The position numbers were made by a program, and so were the translations under genes. From Actinomycetes bacterium (GTDB lineage: Bacteria; Actinomycetota; Acidimicrobiia; Acidimicrobiales; Ilumatobacteraceae), in assembly GCA_027491335.1 (NCBI GenBank), contig JAIXWJ010000016.1:1-40312 (forward strand): DNA of 40,312 nucleotides, given 5' to 3'. Below the pieces are notes generated by a model. That model ran no database searches. It was not told where the DNA came from and saw nothing but the letters and a program-made list of their open reading frames with translations. Below are positions 1-9,062 of this stretch, one piece after another. Each line of letters begins with the position of its first letter. Position 1 is the first letter of the stretch.

Positions 1-508
1 CACCGAACACCACGCTGTGCGCGGCACCGATGCGCGCGCAGGCCAGCATCGCCACGGCGGCTTCGGGCACCATCGGCAAATAGATGTTGACGCGATCGCC
101 TTTGGCGACACCGAGTGACTTCAAGACGTTCGCGAACTTCTTCGTTTCGTCGAGCAACTGCGAATACGTGATGGTGCGGGTGTCGCCGGGTTCACCTTCC
201 CAATGGATGGCCACCTTGTCTCCGCGTCCGGCGAGCACATGACGATCGAGACAATTGAACGAAACGTTGAGCTGACCACCGACGAACCACTTCGCATCGG
301 GCAGGTTCCATTCACAGATGGTGTGCCAGTCGGTGTCCCAGTGCAGCAACTCGGCCGCCTGTCGGGCCCAGAAACCCTCGTCGTCGGCGCGGGCCTCGTC
401 GTACAGGAACGTTCCGGCGACCAAAGCGTTGTTCTGAAAGTCGGCCGGCGGCGGGAACTTGCGATTCTCCAACAGCAGATCGTCGATGTTGTTCTGTTCG
501 CCGGCCAT
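1..508 (-). CDS. acs: acetyl-CoA synthetase, N-terminal part (cut by window edge)
   Basis: The first 169 codons read as the N-terminal part of an AMP-forming acetyl-CoA synthetase, which makes acetyl-CoA from acetate, ATP and CoA in the cytosol. Recognisable family blocks are FWARQA (about residue 43), [18 protein letters not shown] (about 70-87), [14 protein letters not shown] and the stretch ending [10 protein letters not shown] at the edge. The adenylation core and C-terminal lid lie outside the window. The start is ATG at 508-506; the first residues [12 protein letters not shown] precede the usual family start of similarity. It lies 48 bp downstream of the ABC permease on the same strand, so it could be read with that cluster or have its own promoter. 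Family assignment is firm; propionate as substrate is the main alternative. Confidence 0.9.
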   Translation of the reverse strand, partial: MAGEQNNIDDLLLENRKFPPPADFQNNALVAGTFLYDEARADDEGFWARQAAELLHWDTDWHTICEWNLPDAKWFVGGQLNVSFNCLDRHVLAGRGDKVAIHWEGEPGDTRTITYSQLLDETKKFANVLKSLGVAKGDRVNIYLPMVPEAAVAMLACARIGAAHSVVFG

Positions 509-556
509 GACTCCCCCGTCGCGACGTTGTGATGCTGTGATCGTGTGAACCGAACT

Positions 557-1306
557 TTAGGCGTCGCGGCGCTTCAAGCCGCGCTCGGCGATGACCGTCA
601 CCAGCAACACCCACGCCGCGAAGTAGCCCAAAGAACCCCAGCGACCGAATCCACCCTCGGGCAACTCGGCGAACATCGAATTGAGTCCGGTTTGGAAGGG
701 CATCCACCGCGTCACGTTGTCCTCGAAAGCCAAACTGAGCAACGCCCCCACGATGCCTTCGACCAACAACGGCCACAGGACCAGGGTCGTGATGGCACTC
801 GGTGGATTGCGCGTGAGAGTGCCGATGGCCATGCCCAGCAAGGCCACCAGCGAGCCCATCAGGATCATGGCCACGAACGCCGAGCCCGAGTCGGGACCGG
901 TGTGCGGACCGGACACGTCGCGCGACTCCAGGATGATCGAGCCCACCGTGGTGGACGCGAGGATGATGAATCCGGTCACCAACGCCCCGACCAACGCCAT
1001 CACGACGAACTTGGCCAGATACACGCGGGTGCGCTTCGGCGTCGCCGCCAAGGTGAGGCGGATGGTTCCTTGCGAGTACTCCTGGGTGATGCACAACACC
1101 CCGATGACTCCGATGAGCAGAACCGCGATGGACCCGGTGCCCAGAACGAAATCCGACAGCGTGTTCTCGCCGATGCCGGAGGTCCTCATGAACGTCACCG
1201 ACAACAACGTGATCGCCAGCGGAATCACCACCGCCACGATCGTCGTGGTGACGTTCGAACGCACGCTGCGCAACTTGATCCATTCGCTGCGGATGGTGGC
1301 GATCAT
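557..1306 (-). CDS. ABC-2 type exporter permease
   Basis: A 249-residue integral membrane protein starting MIATIRSEWIKLRS, the usual opening of ABC-2 permeases paired with a separate ATPase. About six hydrophobic segments are visible, including the conserved pattern ITQEYSQGTIRLTLAATPKRTRVYLAKF at the cytoplasmic coupling region, where the EY.G..R..L...R pattern is typical. It ends in the basic tail ERGLKRRDA. The ATG overlaps the stop of the ATPase gene (ATGA at 1306-1303), so the pair is translationally coupled and must form one transporter. The substrate cannot be told from sequence; drug, lantibiotic-like peptide or lipid export are all possible. A longer reading upstream of the ATG is just the shadow of the ATPase gene. 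Confidence 0.85.
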   Translation of the reverse strand: MIATIRSEWIKLRSVRSNVTTTIVAVVIPLAITLLSVTFMRTSGIGENTLSDFVLGTGSIAVLLIGVIGVLCITQEYSQGTIRLTLAATPKRTRVYLAKFVVMALVGALVTGFIILASTTVGSIILESRDVSGPHTGPDSGSAFVAMILMGSLVALLGMAIGTLTRNPPSAITTLVLWPLLVEGIVGALLSLAFEDNVTRWMPFQTGLNSMFAELPEGGFGRWGSLGYFAAWVLLVTVIAERGLKRRDA

Positions 1307-2217
1307 TTCGCGGCCTCCGACTGTCCGTGGTATTCGACCGATGTCGCGGTCACCTCGAGGAAAGCGTCCTCGAGCGATCCGGTTTGGGTGGACAACTCGT
1401 GCAACACCACTCCGTTGGCGGCCGCCAATTCGCCGATGATCTCGGACTCGACGCCGTGGAACTCGGCGGTCGTCTCGTTGGTGGCCACCTGCATGCCCTT
1501 GGCACGAGCGACGTCGACGAGCGTGCCCAACTGCGGGCTGCGCACGACCACCCACTTCCTCGCATGACGAGAAATGAACTGATCGACGGTGCATTGCTCG
1601 ATCAAGCGTCCCTTGCCGATCACGACCAGCTCGTCGGCGATGAGAGCCATCTCGGAGAGCAGGTGACTGCTCACCAACACCGCGCGTCCCTGCGAAGCCA
1701 GGTGCTTCAGCATCTCGCGAATCCAGCGAATTCCCTCGGGGTCCAGTCCGTTGGCCGGTTCGTCGAGGATGACGACCCGCGGATCACCGAGCAACACCGA
1801 GGCGATTCCGAGTCGTTGCTTCATGCCCAAGGAGAACTGACCGACGCGCTTCTTGGCCACCTGTTGCAGGCCGACGATGTCGAGCACTTCATCCACGCGC
1901 TTGGCCGGCAAACCGTTGCTGGCCGCCATCCATCGCAGATGATTGCGCGCGGTTCGACCGGAGTGAGCGTTGCCGGCATCGAGCAAGGCACCCACTTCGT
2001 GCAGAGGATTGCGCAACGATGAATACGGCTTGCCGTCGAACAACGCCCGGCCGGCCTGCATGCGATCGAGACCGATCATGCAACGCATCGTGGTGCTCTT
2101 GCCGGACCCATTGGGTCCGAGAAAGCCGGTGACGACACCGGGCTCCACGGAGAACGACAGGTTGTCGACGGCGACCGTCGATCCGTATCTCTTGGTCAGG
2201 CCATCGACGGTGATCAC
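1303..2217 (-). CDS. ABC transporter ATP-binding protein
   Basis: A 304-residue cytosolic ATPase of the ABC-2 exporter type. Seen in order: Walker A GPNGSGKST (about 34-42), Q-loop region, signature FSLGMKQRLGIA (about 130-141), Walker B RVVILDEPANGLDPEG (about 151-166) and the switch histidine in VSSHLLSEM. A C-terminal domain of about 90 residues follows, as in multidrug and bacitracin-type exporters. The start is GTG at 2217, overlapping the methyltransferase stop as GTGA. The gene sits between the NDUFAF7-like methyltransferase and its own permease. Whether the transporter is functionally tied to complex I or only shares the transcript is unknown. Confidence 0.92.
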   Translation of the reverse strand: MITVDGLTKRYGSTVAVDNLSFSVEPGVVTGFLGPNGSGKSTTMRCMIGLDRMQAGRALFDGKPYSSLRNPLHEVGALLDAGNAHSGRTARNHLRWMAASNGLPAKRVDEVLDIVGLQQVAKKRVGQFSLGMKQRLGIASVLLGDPRVVILDEPANGLDPEGIRWIREMLKHLASQGRAVLVSSHLLSEMALIADELVVIGKGRLIEQCTVDQFISRHARKWVVVRSPQLGTLVDVARAKGMQVATNETTAEFHGVESEIIGELAAANGVVLHELSTQTGSLEDAFLEVTATSVEYHGQSEAAK

Positions 2218-3257
2218 GCGACGACCCTAACCCACTCGAGCACGGTGAAACCGCCGAGTCCACCGGCGTCCAACAGCGCCTGCGCTTCGCTGATGCGACT
2301 GCGCATGCGCATCGCGTTCAAGCCGGGCCGGCTCGATTCGGCTTCCCACACTCGACGTCCCTCGTCGACCAGCTCGTCGATTCCCCAGCGCTGAAGGAAC
2401 TGGGACTGGGTTCGCACCGCATCGGGCTCTCCGCACGCCGAGATCAACTGATCGACGCACACATCGGTGGTGATGTCCTGTCTGCCGACCTCGCGAAGGT
2501 AATGCGCTCCACGTTGCTGGCCGCTGTAGGTGCGCAGCCAATCCCTCCACGCGCGGGCGGCCAATTCGGCGGTGGCCTGCACCGCGTAGTCGATCACCAC
2601 CAACCTCCCGACGAGTCGCGACAACAGGTCGGCCGTCCATTCCCCCGCCGATTGCTGCCACGGGACGCGGGCACCGTGGTTCGGTCGCGCGGGTAACGCG
2701 AACGGTGGTGGGTCGCACGCGCGCAACACCTCGACGAAGGCGTCGGCGCTCGTCGACACCCACGATTCACGCCACTGACCGTCGAACGCCAGCAGACGGA
2801 ACGCCAGATTGTCGAGCAACTCGTTGGCGAACACCACACCACGCAATTCGCCCTCGGGCAGAACGGCGAGCGACGTCACACCCTCGGGATGCGAATCCCG
2901 TTGGGTCGCGCTCGTCTCCACGCACACGTAGCGCGATCGATCACCGCGCAGACAACGCGGTTCGGCGGCCAAGACCGATCGGGCCAATGTTCCCGGTCCA
3001 GCACCGACCTCGAAGACACGAAAATCGTCGGGCGAACCCATCTCGACCCACCACGCATCGAGTGCTCGCGCGAGCACGGCACCGAACAGAGGACCGACCT
3101 CCGGTGAGGTGATGAAGTCGCCGCGACGTCCGGCGCGACCACCGGAGTTGTAGAAACCCTCGGGCCCGTACAGGGCCATGTTCATGAACGCGTCGAAACG
3201 TACCGCTCCCCCGGCGGCCTCGATGGCCCGGGCGATGTGGTCAGCCGCCGAAGGCAC
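2214..3257 (-). CDS. MidA/NDUFAF7-type class I SAM-dependent methyltransferase
   Basis: About 347 residues from a GTG at 3257 that overlaps the end of nuoN1 by 17 bp. Family marks: ALYGPEGFY and GDFITSPEVGPLFG (about 46-60), the SAM-binding motif FRVFEVGAGPGTLARSVL (about 79-96) and VVFANELLDNLAFRLL (about 141-156). These match the DUF185/Methyltransf_28 family (COG1565), whose eukaryotic member NDUFAF7/MidA is a complex I assembly factor known to dimethylate an arginine of NDUFS2, the NuoD homologue. Placement directly behind and overlapping nuoN1 supports a complex I role here, but bacterial members are poorly characterised, so the substrate is inference. No clear Shine-Dalgarno precedes the GTG; translational coupling with nuoN1 fits. 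The next possible ATG would remove part of the conserved N-terminus. Confidence 0.85.
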   Translation of the reverse strand: MPSAADHIARAIEAAGGAVRFDAFMNMALYGPEGFYNSGGRAGRRGDFITSPEVGPLFGAVLARALDAWWVEMGSPDDFRVFEVGAGPGTLARSVLAAEPRCLRGDRSRYVCVETSATQRDSHPEGVTSLAVLPEGELRGVVFANELLDNLAFRLLAFDGQWRESWVSTSADAFVEVLRACDPPPFALPARPNHGARVPWQQSAGEWTADLLSRLVGRLVVIDYAVQATAELAARAWRDWLRTYSGQQRGAHYLREVGRQDITTDVCVDQLISACGEPDAVRTQSQFLQRWGIDELVDEGRRVWEAESSRPGLNAMRMRSRISEAQALLDAGGLGGFTVLEWVRVVA

Positions 3258-4758
3258 CGGTGAGGTCGACCAGATCGCCGAAGCGCATGATCGTTCCCGG
3301 CAGGATGCCGAACAGCAGAGTGCCGGCCACGGTGATCGACAGGGCCGCCACCAACGAACTGGGCGTGCGAACCGCCGAGGTCTCACCGTTGGGCGCCGGC
3401 TTCATCCAGACTTCGCGCATGATGTTGCCGTAGTAGCCGAAGGCCACCACCGAGTTGATGGCACCGATGACGGCGATCGCGTAGGCCCAACCATTTCCGG
3501 CCTCCAGCACGGCGCGGAACGCGCTGAACTTGGCGATCCAACCACCGAGCGGCGGGATACCCGCGAGCGAGGCCAGGAAGATGGTCATCAACACGCCGAG
3601 TGCCGGCGCGTACGAGAACAAACCGCCGAAGCTGCTGATCTCACCGCTGCGCGTGGTGCGCGAGGCGGCGATCACCACGGCGAACATGCCGAGGTTCATG
3701 GCCGCGTACACCAGCAAGTAGACGATGACGGCTTGCAACGCCGGTCCCGCGGCGTCGCCGGTGCCGGCCACCGCGAGCGGCATCAGGATGAATCCACCCT
3801 GGCTGATGCTCGAGTAGGCCAACATACGCACGATGTTCGTCTGACGAAGGGCCAGCAAGTTGCCCACGGTCATGGTGACCGCGGCCATCACCCAGATGAA
3901 GGGCTGCCACACGTCCTTGGCCTGTGGAAAGCCGACGTAGATGAGGGTCACCAGAGCGACGAAGCCCGCCGCCTTGCTGGCCACCGACAAGAACGCGGTC
4001 ACCGGAGTGGGTGCGCCCTCGTAGGTGTCGGGAGCCCACGAGTGGAACGGCACGGCCGACACCTTGAAAGCGAAACCGATGATCACGAAGGTGATGGCCA
4101 ACGCCTCGACACCACCGAACTGTCCCTCGACGGTGAGCTTCGATCCGATCTCGGAAAGCAGTGTGCTACCGGTGACTCCGTACAGGAGGCTCATTCCGTA
4201 CAACATCACGGCCGAGGCGAACACGCCGAGCAGGTAGTACTTCACGCCCGCCTCGTTGCTCTTGCGATCGCGCTTGCGCCAGGCCGCGAGCATGTAGGCC
4301 GGGATGCTCAGGAACTCGAGCGCCACGAAGATGCTCACCAGATCTCGACTGGAGGCCATCATCACCATGCCGGTCACCGAGGTCAGCAGAAGCGTGTAGT
4401 ACTCACCTTGGTAGTAGTCGCCCTCTTCCACGTGGTTCTGTGAGAGCAACACGACGACGTAGCCAGCCACCAGGAACAACGCCTTCAGGGTGAGAGCGAA
4501 TTCGTCCACCACGTAACGACCGTCGAACATCGTCCGCACGTCGGCATCGGACACCGCGAGGGTCAGGACCGGCACCAACGCGGCGAGCATCACGAAACCC
4601 GTGAGGGTGGCCGTGATCCACTTGCGACTTTCGCTGACGAAGAGGTCGACGAGGATGATCAGGCAGATACCGCCCGCGAGCACGATCTCCGGGGCAATGG
4701 CGTGGTAGTCGATGGTGGGTGACTGCCACGGCACCTGAGCGAGGATCGAGGACAACAC
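3241..4758 (-). CDS. nuoN: complex I subunit N, set 1
   Basis: A 505-residue antiporter-like membrane subunit of complex I with about 14 transmembrane helices. The pump residues are present: the Glu in VALEFLSIPAYML (helix 5), the Lys in FAFKVSAVPFHSWAPDTYEGAPTPVTAFL (helix 7), and the later Lys region SVASKAAGF. Length is normal for NuoN. The start is GTG at 4758, three bases after the nuoM1 stop. It is the last nuo gene of set 1 and its 3' end overlaps the methyltransferase gene. In the complex it sits between NuoK and NuoM, carrying one proton channel. Confidence 0.95.
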   Translation of the reverse strand: MLSSILAQVPWQSPTIDYHAIAPEIVLAGGICLIILVDLFVSESRKWITATLTGFVMLAALVPVLTLAVSDADVRTMFDGRYVVDEFALTLKALFLVAGYVVVLLSQNHVEEGDYYQGEYYTLLLTSVTGMVMMASSRDLVSIFVALEFLSIPAYMLAAWRKRDRKSNEAGVKYYLLGVFASAVMLYGMSLLYGVTGSTLLSEIGSKLTVEGQFGGVEALAITFVIIGFAFKVSAVPFHSWAPDTYEGAPTPVTAFLSVASKAAGFVALVTLIYVGFPQAKDVWQPFIWVMAAVTMTVGNLLALRQTNIVRMLAYSSISQGGFILMPLAVAGTGDAAGPALQAVIVYLLVYAAMNLGMFAVVIAASRTTRSGEISSFGGLFSYAPALGVLMTIFLASLAGIPPLGGWIAKFSAFRAVLEAGNGWAYAIAVIGAINSVVAFGYYGNIMREVWMKPAPNGETSAVRTPSSLVAALSITVAGTLLFGILPGTIMRFGDLVDLTGAFGG

Positions 4759-4761
4759 GGA

Positions 4762-6369
4762 TCAGCCTCCGAAGGCCTTGAGCGCCACCTGAACGGCGGG
4801 GTCGATGACCTTGAACATCAACTGCGGGTACACGCCGAACACCACGATGGCGATGAGGAAGGGCGTCCACGCGATCCACTCGAAGATGTTCACATCGTGC
4901 AGATCGTCATCGTGCCCGTCGTCGCCGTGAGCACCGTGACCATGACCATGATCGTGGCCGTGATCGCCACCGGCGAACTCCGGCTTGGGCTCACCGAATG
5001 CGGTGCGCTGGAAGAGCCACAACAGATAGGCCGCGGCGAACACCGTGCCGAGGGCGGCGATCACCATGAAGGTACGGAAGACCTCTTCGGACAATCCGAC
5101 CGCCGGCGAATACGCCGACAAGATCGCGGGGAACTCGCCCCAGAAACCGGCCAGACCCGGAAGTCCGAGCGATGCCATGGCACAGAATCCGAGGATCCAG
5201 CCGAGCTTGGGCATCTGCTTGAGCATGCCTCCGAGACGCGCGATCTCGAGGGTGTGGTAACGCTCCTTCACGCTTCCGGCGACGAAGAAGAGCATTCCCG
5301 TGATGAGGCCGTGCGCGACCATTCCGAAGATGGCGGCGTTGAAGCCCATCGGGGTGAGCGTCGAGATGCCGAGCATGACGAAGCCCATGTGCGCCACCGA
5401 CGAGAACGCGATGAGACGCTTCATGTCGGTTTGGGCCAGACAGCCCAACGCTCCGTAGATGATTCCGATGACCGACAACAATCCGATCCACGGCGCCCAC
5501 TCCTTGGCGGCCTCGGGCAGGATCGGAATCGCGATGCGGACGAAACCGTAGGTTCCCAACTTCAAGAGGATCGCGGCCAGGATGACCGAGCCCTGGGTGG
5601 GAGCCTGCGTGTGCGCGTCGGGCAACCACGTGTGGAACGGGAACATGGGAACCTTCACCGCGAAACCCACGAACATTCCACCGAAGATCCAGATCTGCGC
5701 CGAACGTCCGAGCAATCCGCCGTACTCGGCCAACTGCGGGATCGAGAAGGATGCCTCGACACCCTCGGGAAGCGCTCCGCGCACCTTGAAGAACAACGCG
5801 ATGAACGCGACCAGCATGAGGGCCGATCCGAACATCGTGTACAAGAAGAACTTGAGCGACGCGTACTGACGCTGCTCGCCGCCCCACACACCGATCATGA
5901 AGTACATCGGCAACAGGACCACTTCGAAGAACACGAAGAACAGGATCAGGTCCTGGGCGATGAAGGTTCCGGCCATACCCGTCTGCAGGATGAGCATGAG
6001 GATGAGGAACGCCTTCGGATTGCCCGGCGACGGAATGTGATTCCACGAATACACCATCACGAGGACGGTCACGACCATCGACAGGAAGTAGAGCGGCAGG
6101 CTCATTCCGTCCAGACCGATCGTGTAGTTGCTGGAGATCACCTTGATCCACTCCGCGTCGGCGAAGAACTGCAACTTGTCGGCCTGATCGAAGTCGAACT
6201 GAGTGAGGGTGTAGACACCCACGCCCAATGTCGCAACGGCGGTGACGAGGGCAACGAGCTTGCTGAGCTCCTCCTCGGCCTTGGGGATGAACAGCATCAC
6301 GAGCACGCCGACGAGCGGCAGGAACGTGCCCACGCTGAGCACCCAATTTTGATCACGGAGTACGTCCAT
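4762..6369 (-). CDS. nuoM: complex I subunit M, set 1
   Basis: A 535-residue antiporter-like subunit with about 14 helices. The helix 5 Glu (FFVFFEVVLLPMYFMIG) and helix 7 Lys (FAVKVPMFPFHTWLPDAH) required for proton pumping are present. ATG at 6369 has a good ribosome site, GAGGAG nine bases upstream. Unusual is a His/Asp/Gly-rich loop at residues 468-492 with eight histidines, just before the last helix (VNIFEWIAWTPFL). That loop is not part of the conserved fold. It is preceded by nuoL1 (13 bp gap) and followed by nuoN1. Confidence 0.95.
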   Translation of the reverse strand: MDVLRDQNWVLSVGTFLPLVGVLVMLFIPKAEEELSKLVALVTAVATLGVGVYTLTQFDFDQADKLQFFADAEWIKVISSNYTIGLDGMSLPLYFLSMVVTVLVMVYSWNHIPSPGNPKAFLILMLILQTGMAGTFIAQDLILFFVFFEVVLLPMYFMIGVWGGEQRQYASLKFFLYTMFGSALMLVAFIALFFKVRGALPEGVEASFSIPQLAEYGGLLGRSAQIWIFGGMFVGFAVKVPMFPFHTWLPDAHTQAPTQGSVILAAILLKLGTYGFVRIAIPILPEAAKEWAPWIGLLSVIGIIYGALGCLAQTDMKRLIAFSSVAHMGFVMLGISTLTPMGFNAAIFGMVAHGLITGMLFFVAGSVKERYHTLEIARLGGMLKQMPKLGWILGFCAMASLGLPGLAGFWGEFPAILSAYSPAVGLSEEVFRTFMVIAALGTVFAAAYLLWLFQRTAFGEPKPEFAGGDHGHDHGHGHGAHGDDGHDDDLHDVNIFEWIAWTPFLIAIVVFGVYPQLMFKVIDPAVQVALKAFGG

Positions 6370-6382
6370 GCCGTGTTTCTCC

Positions 6383-8752
6383 TCAGGTATTGATGATGAC
6401 GAGTATGAGAGCGCCGATGGCGGCCGCAGCGAACAGCAGCGCTCCGTACTGATTGACCTTGCCCGACTGCACGGGGCGCAACGCTCCGCCCGTGCCCCGG
6501 GCCGCGGCGCCCGAGCCGTTCACTGCGCCGTCGACGACGCGCTGATCGATGTTGCGATACACCCAGCCCGCCACGCGTCGCGAGATCTTGCCCGCCGCGT
6601 TGACGATGCCGTCGAGAACGTTCTGGTTGAACCAGTACGCCGCCCGAGCAATGGGGTACGCGACCGCTCGCACGATGACCTTCTCGTAGAGCGCATCGAG
6701 GTAGTACTTGTTCCACAGCAGCTTGTAGCCGCCGCGAAGAACGGTGTTGCGTTCGGTGAGGCCGACGAGTCGACGATTGCGACGCGTGTAGTACTGAACG
6801 CAGAACAGCCAGCTCGACACGAGACCCACGGCCACGATGAAGAGCGAGAGGGCCGCCTTCGACCACTTGAACTTGGCGTGGCTGACCGTCGGGAAGTAGC
6901 AGGCCATGCCCTCCTCGGGGGCCACCACCGCGCAGCCTTCCTTCTTGGCGCCTTCCTCGGCCGCGGGAACGACGATCGACTCGCCGGGTCCGCTGGCGAC
7001 GGCCGATTCGACCATCACGTACTCGCTGCTCGGCTCGACGTACTTCTTGAAGTTCTCCCAGTTCGACCCGAACGGTGTGGCATTGGCCAGACCGGCCACC
7101 AACGCCAACGCGGCGAGGATGATGAGCGGGATGGTGATGAGCTTCGGGCTCTCGTGCGGACCGTGATCGCCGTGATCACCGTGCGCGTCGTGAGCGCCGT
7201 GAGTGTCATGCGCACCGTGATCGACGTGAGCGGCATGAGCATCGTGCTCGTCGTGATGCTCACCGGCAGCGGCGCCACGAGCCTCACCGAAGAACGTGAG
7301 ATAGGTGGCGCGGGTCATGTAGGCCGCGGTGAGGAACGCTCCCGACAGACCCACGATCATGAACGCCGTGTAACCGTTGTGGCCCACGTTGTCGATGATC
7401 TCGTCCTTCGAGAAGAAGCCGGCCAAGGGGAACACGCCCGCGAGTGCCAACGTGGAGATGATCCACGTGGTCGCGGTGATGGGCATCTTCTTGGCCAGAC
7501 CGCCCATGTCCTTCTTCATGTCGAAGGAGTGATGCGACCCCGAGTGGCTCACCGATCCGGCGGCGAGGAACAAACAGGCTTTGAAGAAGGCGTGCGTGAA
7601 GATGTGGAAGATGGCCGGCAACCACGCACCGGCGCCCAGGCCCAACATCATGTAGCCCAACTGCGACACCGTGGAATACGCCAGCACCTTCTTGATGTCG
7701 TGCTGAACGAACGCCAACAACGCCGCGATGACGATGGTGATGCCACCGATGAGCACGATGAAGTTGATGTTGGTGTCACCGATCTTCATGCCTTCCCAGA
7801 ACACCGGGTAGAGGCGACCGACGAGGAACACGCCCGCCACGACCATGGTGCTGGAGTGCAGGAGCGAACTGACGGGGGTCGGGCCGGCCATGGCGTCGGG
7901 CAACCAGGTGTGCAACGGGAACTGACCGCTCTTGCCGATGCAGGCCACGAACAACGCCACCGCACCCCAGGTGAGCGCGCTCTGACTGGCGTCACCGGAC
8001 ATGGCCCACGCCGACAGACCACTGATGTTGAATCCGGAGACACCGAGGTTCGCCTGGGTCCAGTTGTTGGCCGAGAAGAACAAGATGCCGGTTCCGATGA
8101 GCAGTCCCATGTCGCCCACGCGAACGGTGAAGAAGGCCTTCAACGCGGCGCGCGAGTTCGCTTCTTCCTCCCACCAGTGGCCGATGAGCATGAACGAACA
8201 GAGGCCCATGATTTCCCATCCGAGGATGAGCTGCACCATGTTCGGGGCCAACACCATGCACAACATGCCCGCCGAGAACAGGGTGAGTGCGGCGAAGAAA
8301 TGCGTGTACCGACGGTCACCGCGCAGGTACTCGAGGGAGTAGATCTGCACGAGGCTGGAGATGAACGCCACCACCACGAGCAACGTGAGCGCCAGACCGT
8401 CGATGTGCTGGCCGATCCCGAACTCGAATCCGCCGCTTTGCCACCAGGTCCACTCGCGAATGATCGGACCGACGAAGGGCGCGGCATGGTGCGCGCCCTC
8501 CTCGACGGCCGAATGGGCCGCGTGCGAGACACCGTCGACTCGTTGAATCCACTGCCAAGCGGCACCCACGGCCAACACGAGCGAGGCCAGCATGGATGCC
8601 ACGCCGAACTCGCTTCCCTTCATGGGCATCTTCTTGCCGAAGAAGATGATGAGGACGAACGCCACGGCCGGGATGATGGGAATCACCCAGGCGTTCTCGA
8701 GGAACCATCCGGTCGAGGCGTGAATTTCTGCGGTTGCTTCTGCGGCGAGCAT
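6383..8752 (-). CDS. nuoL: complex I subunit L, set 1, with His-X-X repeat loop
   Basis: A 789-residue distal antiporter-like subunit, longer than usual (about 610-650). The pump residues are seen: Glu180 in LILGWEIMGLCSFMLIG and Lys274 in GKSGQFPLHTWLPDAMAGPTP. Three insertions account for the extra length: a His/Ala segment at about 76-93, a perfectly periodic His-X-X stretch at 499-533, and a long Glu/Ala/Val-rich segment with two cysteines around residues 575-630. The C-terminus keeps the lateral helix and final membrane helix (GALLFAAAAIGALILVIINT). It lies between nuoK1 and nuoM1. The equivalent loop of NuoL2 is far shorter, with only a handful of histidines. Confidence 0.95.
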   Translation of the reverse strand: MLAAEATAEIHASTGWFLENAWVIPIIPAVAFVLIIFFGKKMPMKGSEFGVASMLASLVLAVGAAWQWIQRVDGVSHAAHSAVEEGAHHAAPFVGPIIREWTWWQSGGFEFGIGQHIDGLALTLLVVVAFISSLVQIYSLEYLRGDRRYTHFFAALTLFSAGMLCMVLAPNMVQLILGWEIMGLCSFMLIGHWWEEEANSRAALKAFFTVRVGDMGLLIGTGILFFSANNWTQANLGVSGFNISGLSAWAMSGDASQSALTWGAVALFVACIGKSGQFPLHTWLPDAMAGPTPVSSLLHSSTMVVAGVFLVGRLYPVFWEGMKIGDTNINFIVLIGGITIVIAALLAFVQHDIKKVLAYSTVSQLGYMMLGLGAGAWLPAIFHIFTHAFFKACLFLAAGSVSHSGSHHSFDMKKDMGGLAKKMPITATTWIISTLALAGVFPLAGFFSKDEIIDNVGHNGYTAFMIVGLSGAFLTAAYMTRATYLTFFGEARGAAAGEHHDEHDAHAAHVDHGAHDTHGAHDAHGDHGDHGPHESPKLITIPLIILAALALVAGLANATPFGSNWENFKKYVEPSSEYVMVESAVASGPGESIVVPAAEEGAKKEGCAVVAPEEGMACYFPTVSHAKFKWSKAALSLFIVAVGLVSSWLFCVQYYTRRNRRLVGLTERNTVLRGGYKLLWNKYYLDALYEKVIVRAVAYPIARAAYWFNQNVLDGIVNAAGKISRRVAGWVYRNIDQRVVDGAVNGSGAAARGTGGALRPVQSGKVNQYGALLFAAAAIGALILVIINT
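7154..7258 (-). repeat. (His-X-X)12 periodic coding stretch inside nuoL1
   Basis: Residues 499-533 of NuoL1 carry His at 499 and then at every third position from 500 to 533, with Asp, Ala, Gly, Glu, Thr, Val or Pro in the two places between. This gives 13 His in 35 residues and a 9-bp periodicity in the DNA. It sits in a hydrophilic loop just before the conserved HESPKLI segment. Confidence 0.9.
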
Positions 8753-8755
8753 CGA

Positions 8756-9055
8756 TCAGCCCTTCATCTCGGACAGGTCGTCGAGCGCGATCGTGCGCCG
8801 GTTGCGATAGATCAGCAACACCATGGCCAAACCGACACCGACCTCGGCGGCGGCGATGGCGATGATGTACAACGCGAACGTGTTGCCGTCGACCGAGCCG
8901 TGACGCACCGAAAAGGCGAGCAGGTTCAAGTTGACGGAGTTGAGGATGAGTTCGATGCTCATGAGCACCATGACGGCGTTCTTGCGGGCCAGCACGCCGT
9001 AGACGCCGATGCAGAACAGCACGGCGCCCAGCAAGAGGAATTGAGCGGTCAACAT
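8756..9055 (-). CDS. nuoK: complex I subunit K, set 1
   Basis: A 99-residue protein with three transmembrane helices, the normal NuoK size. Both conserved membrane glutamates are present, in MSIELILNSVNLNLLAF (helix 2) and IAIAAAEVGVGLAMVLLIYRNR (helix 3). These form part of the central hydrophilic axis carrying coupling through the membrane arm. ATG at 9055, seven bases after nuoJ1; no clear Shine-Dalgarno. It is directly upstream of nuoL1 with a 3-bp gap. Confidence 0.95.
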   Translation of the reverse strand: MLTAQFLLLGAVLFCIGVYGVLARKNAVMVLMSIELILNSVNLNLLAFSVRHGSVDGNTFALYIIAIAAAEVGVGLAMVLLIYRNRRTIALDDLSEMKG

Positions 9056-9062
9056 GGTGGTC

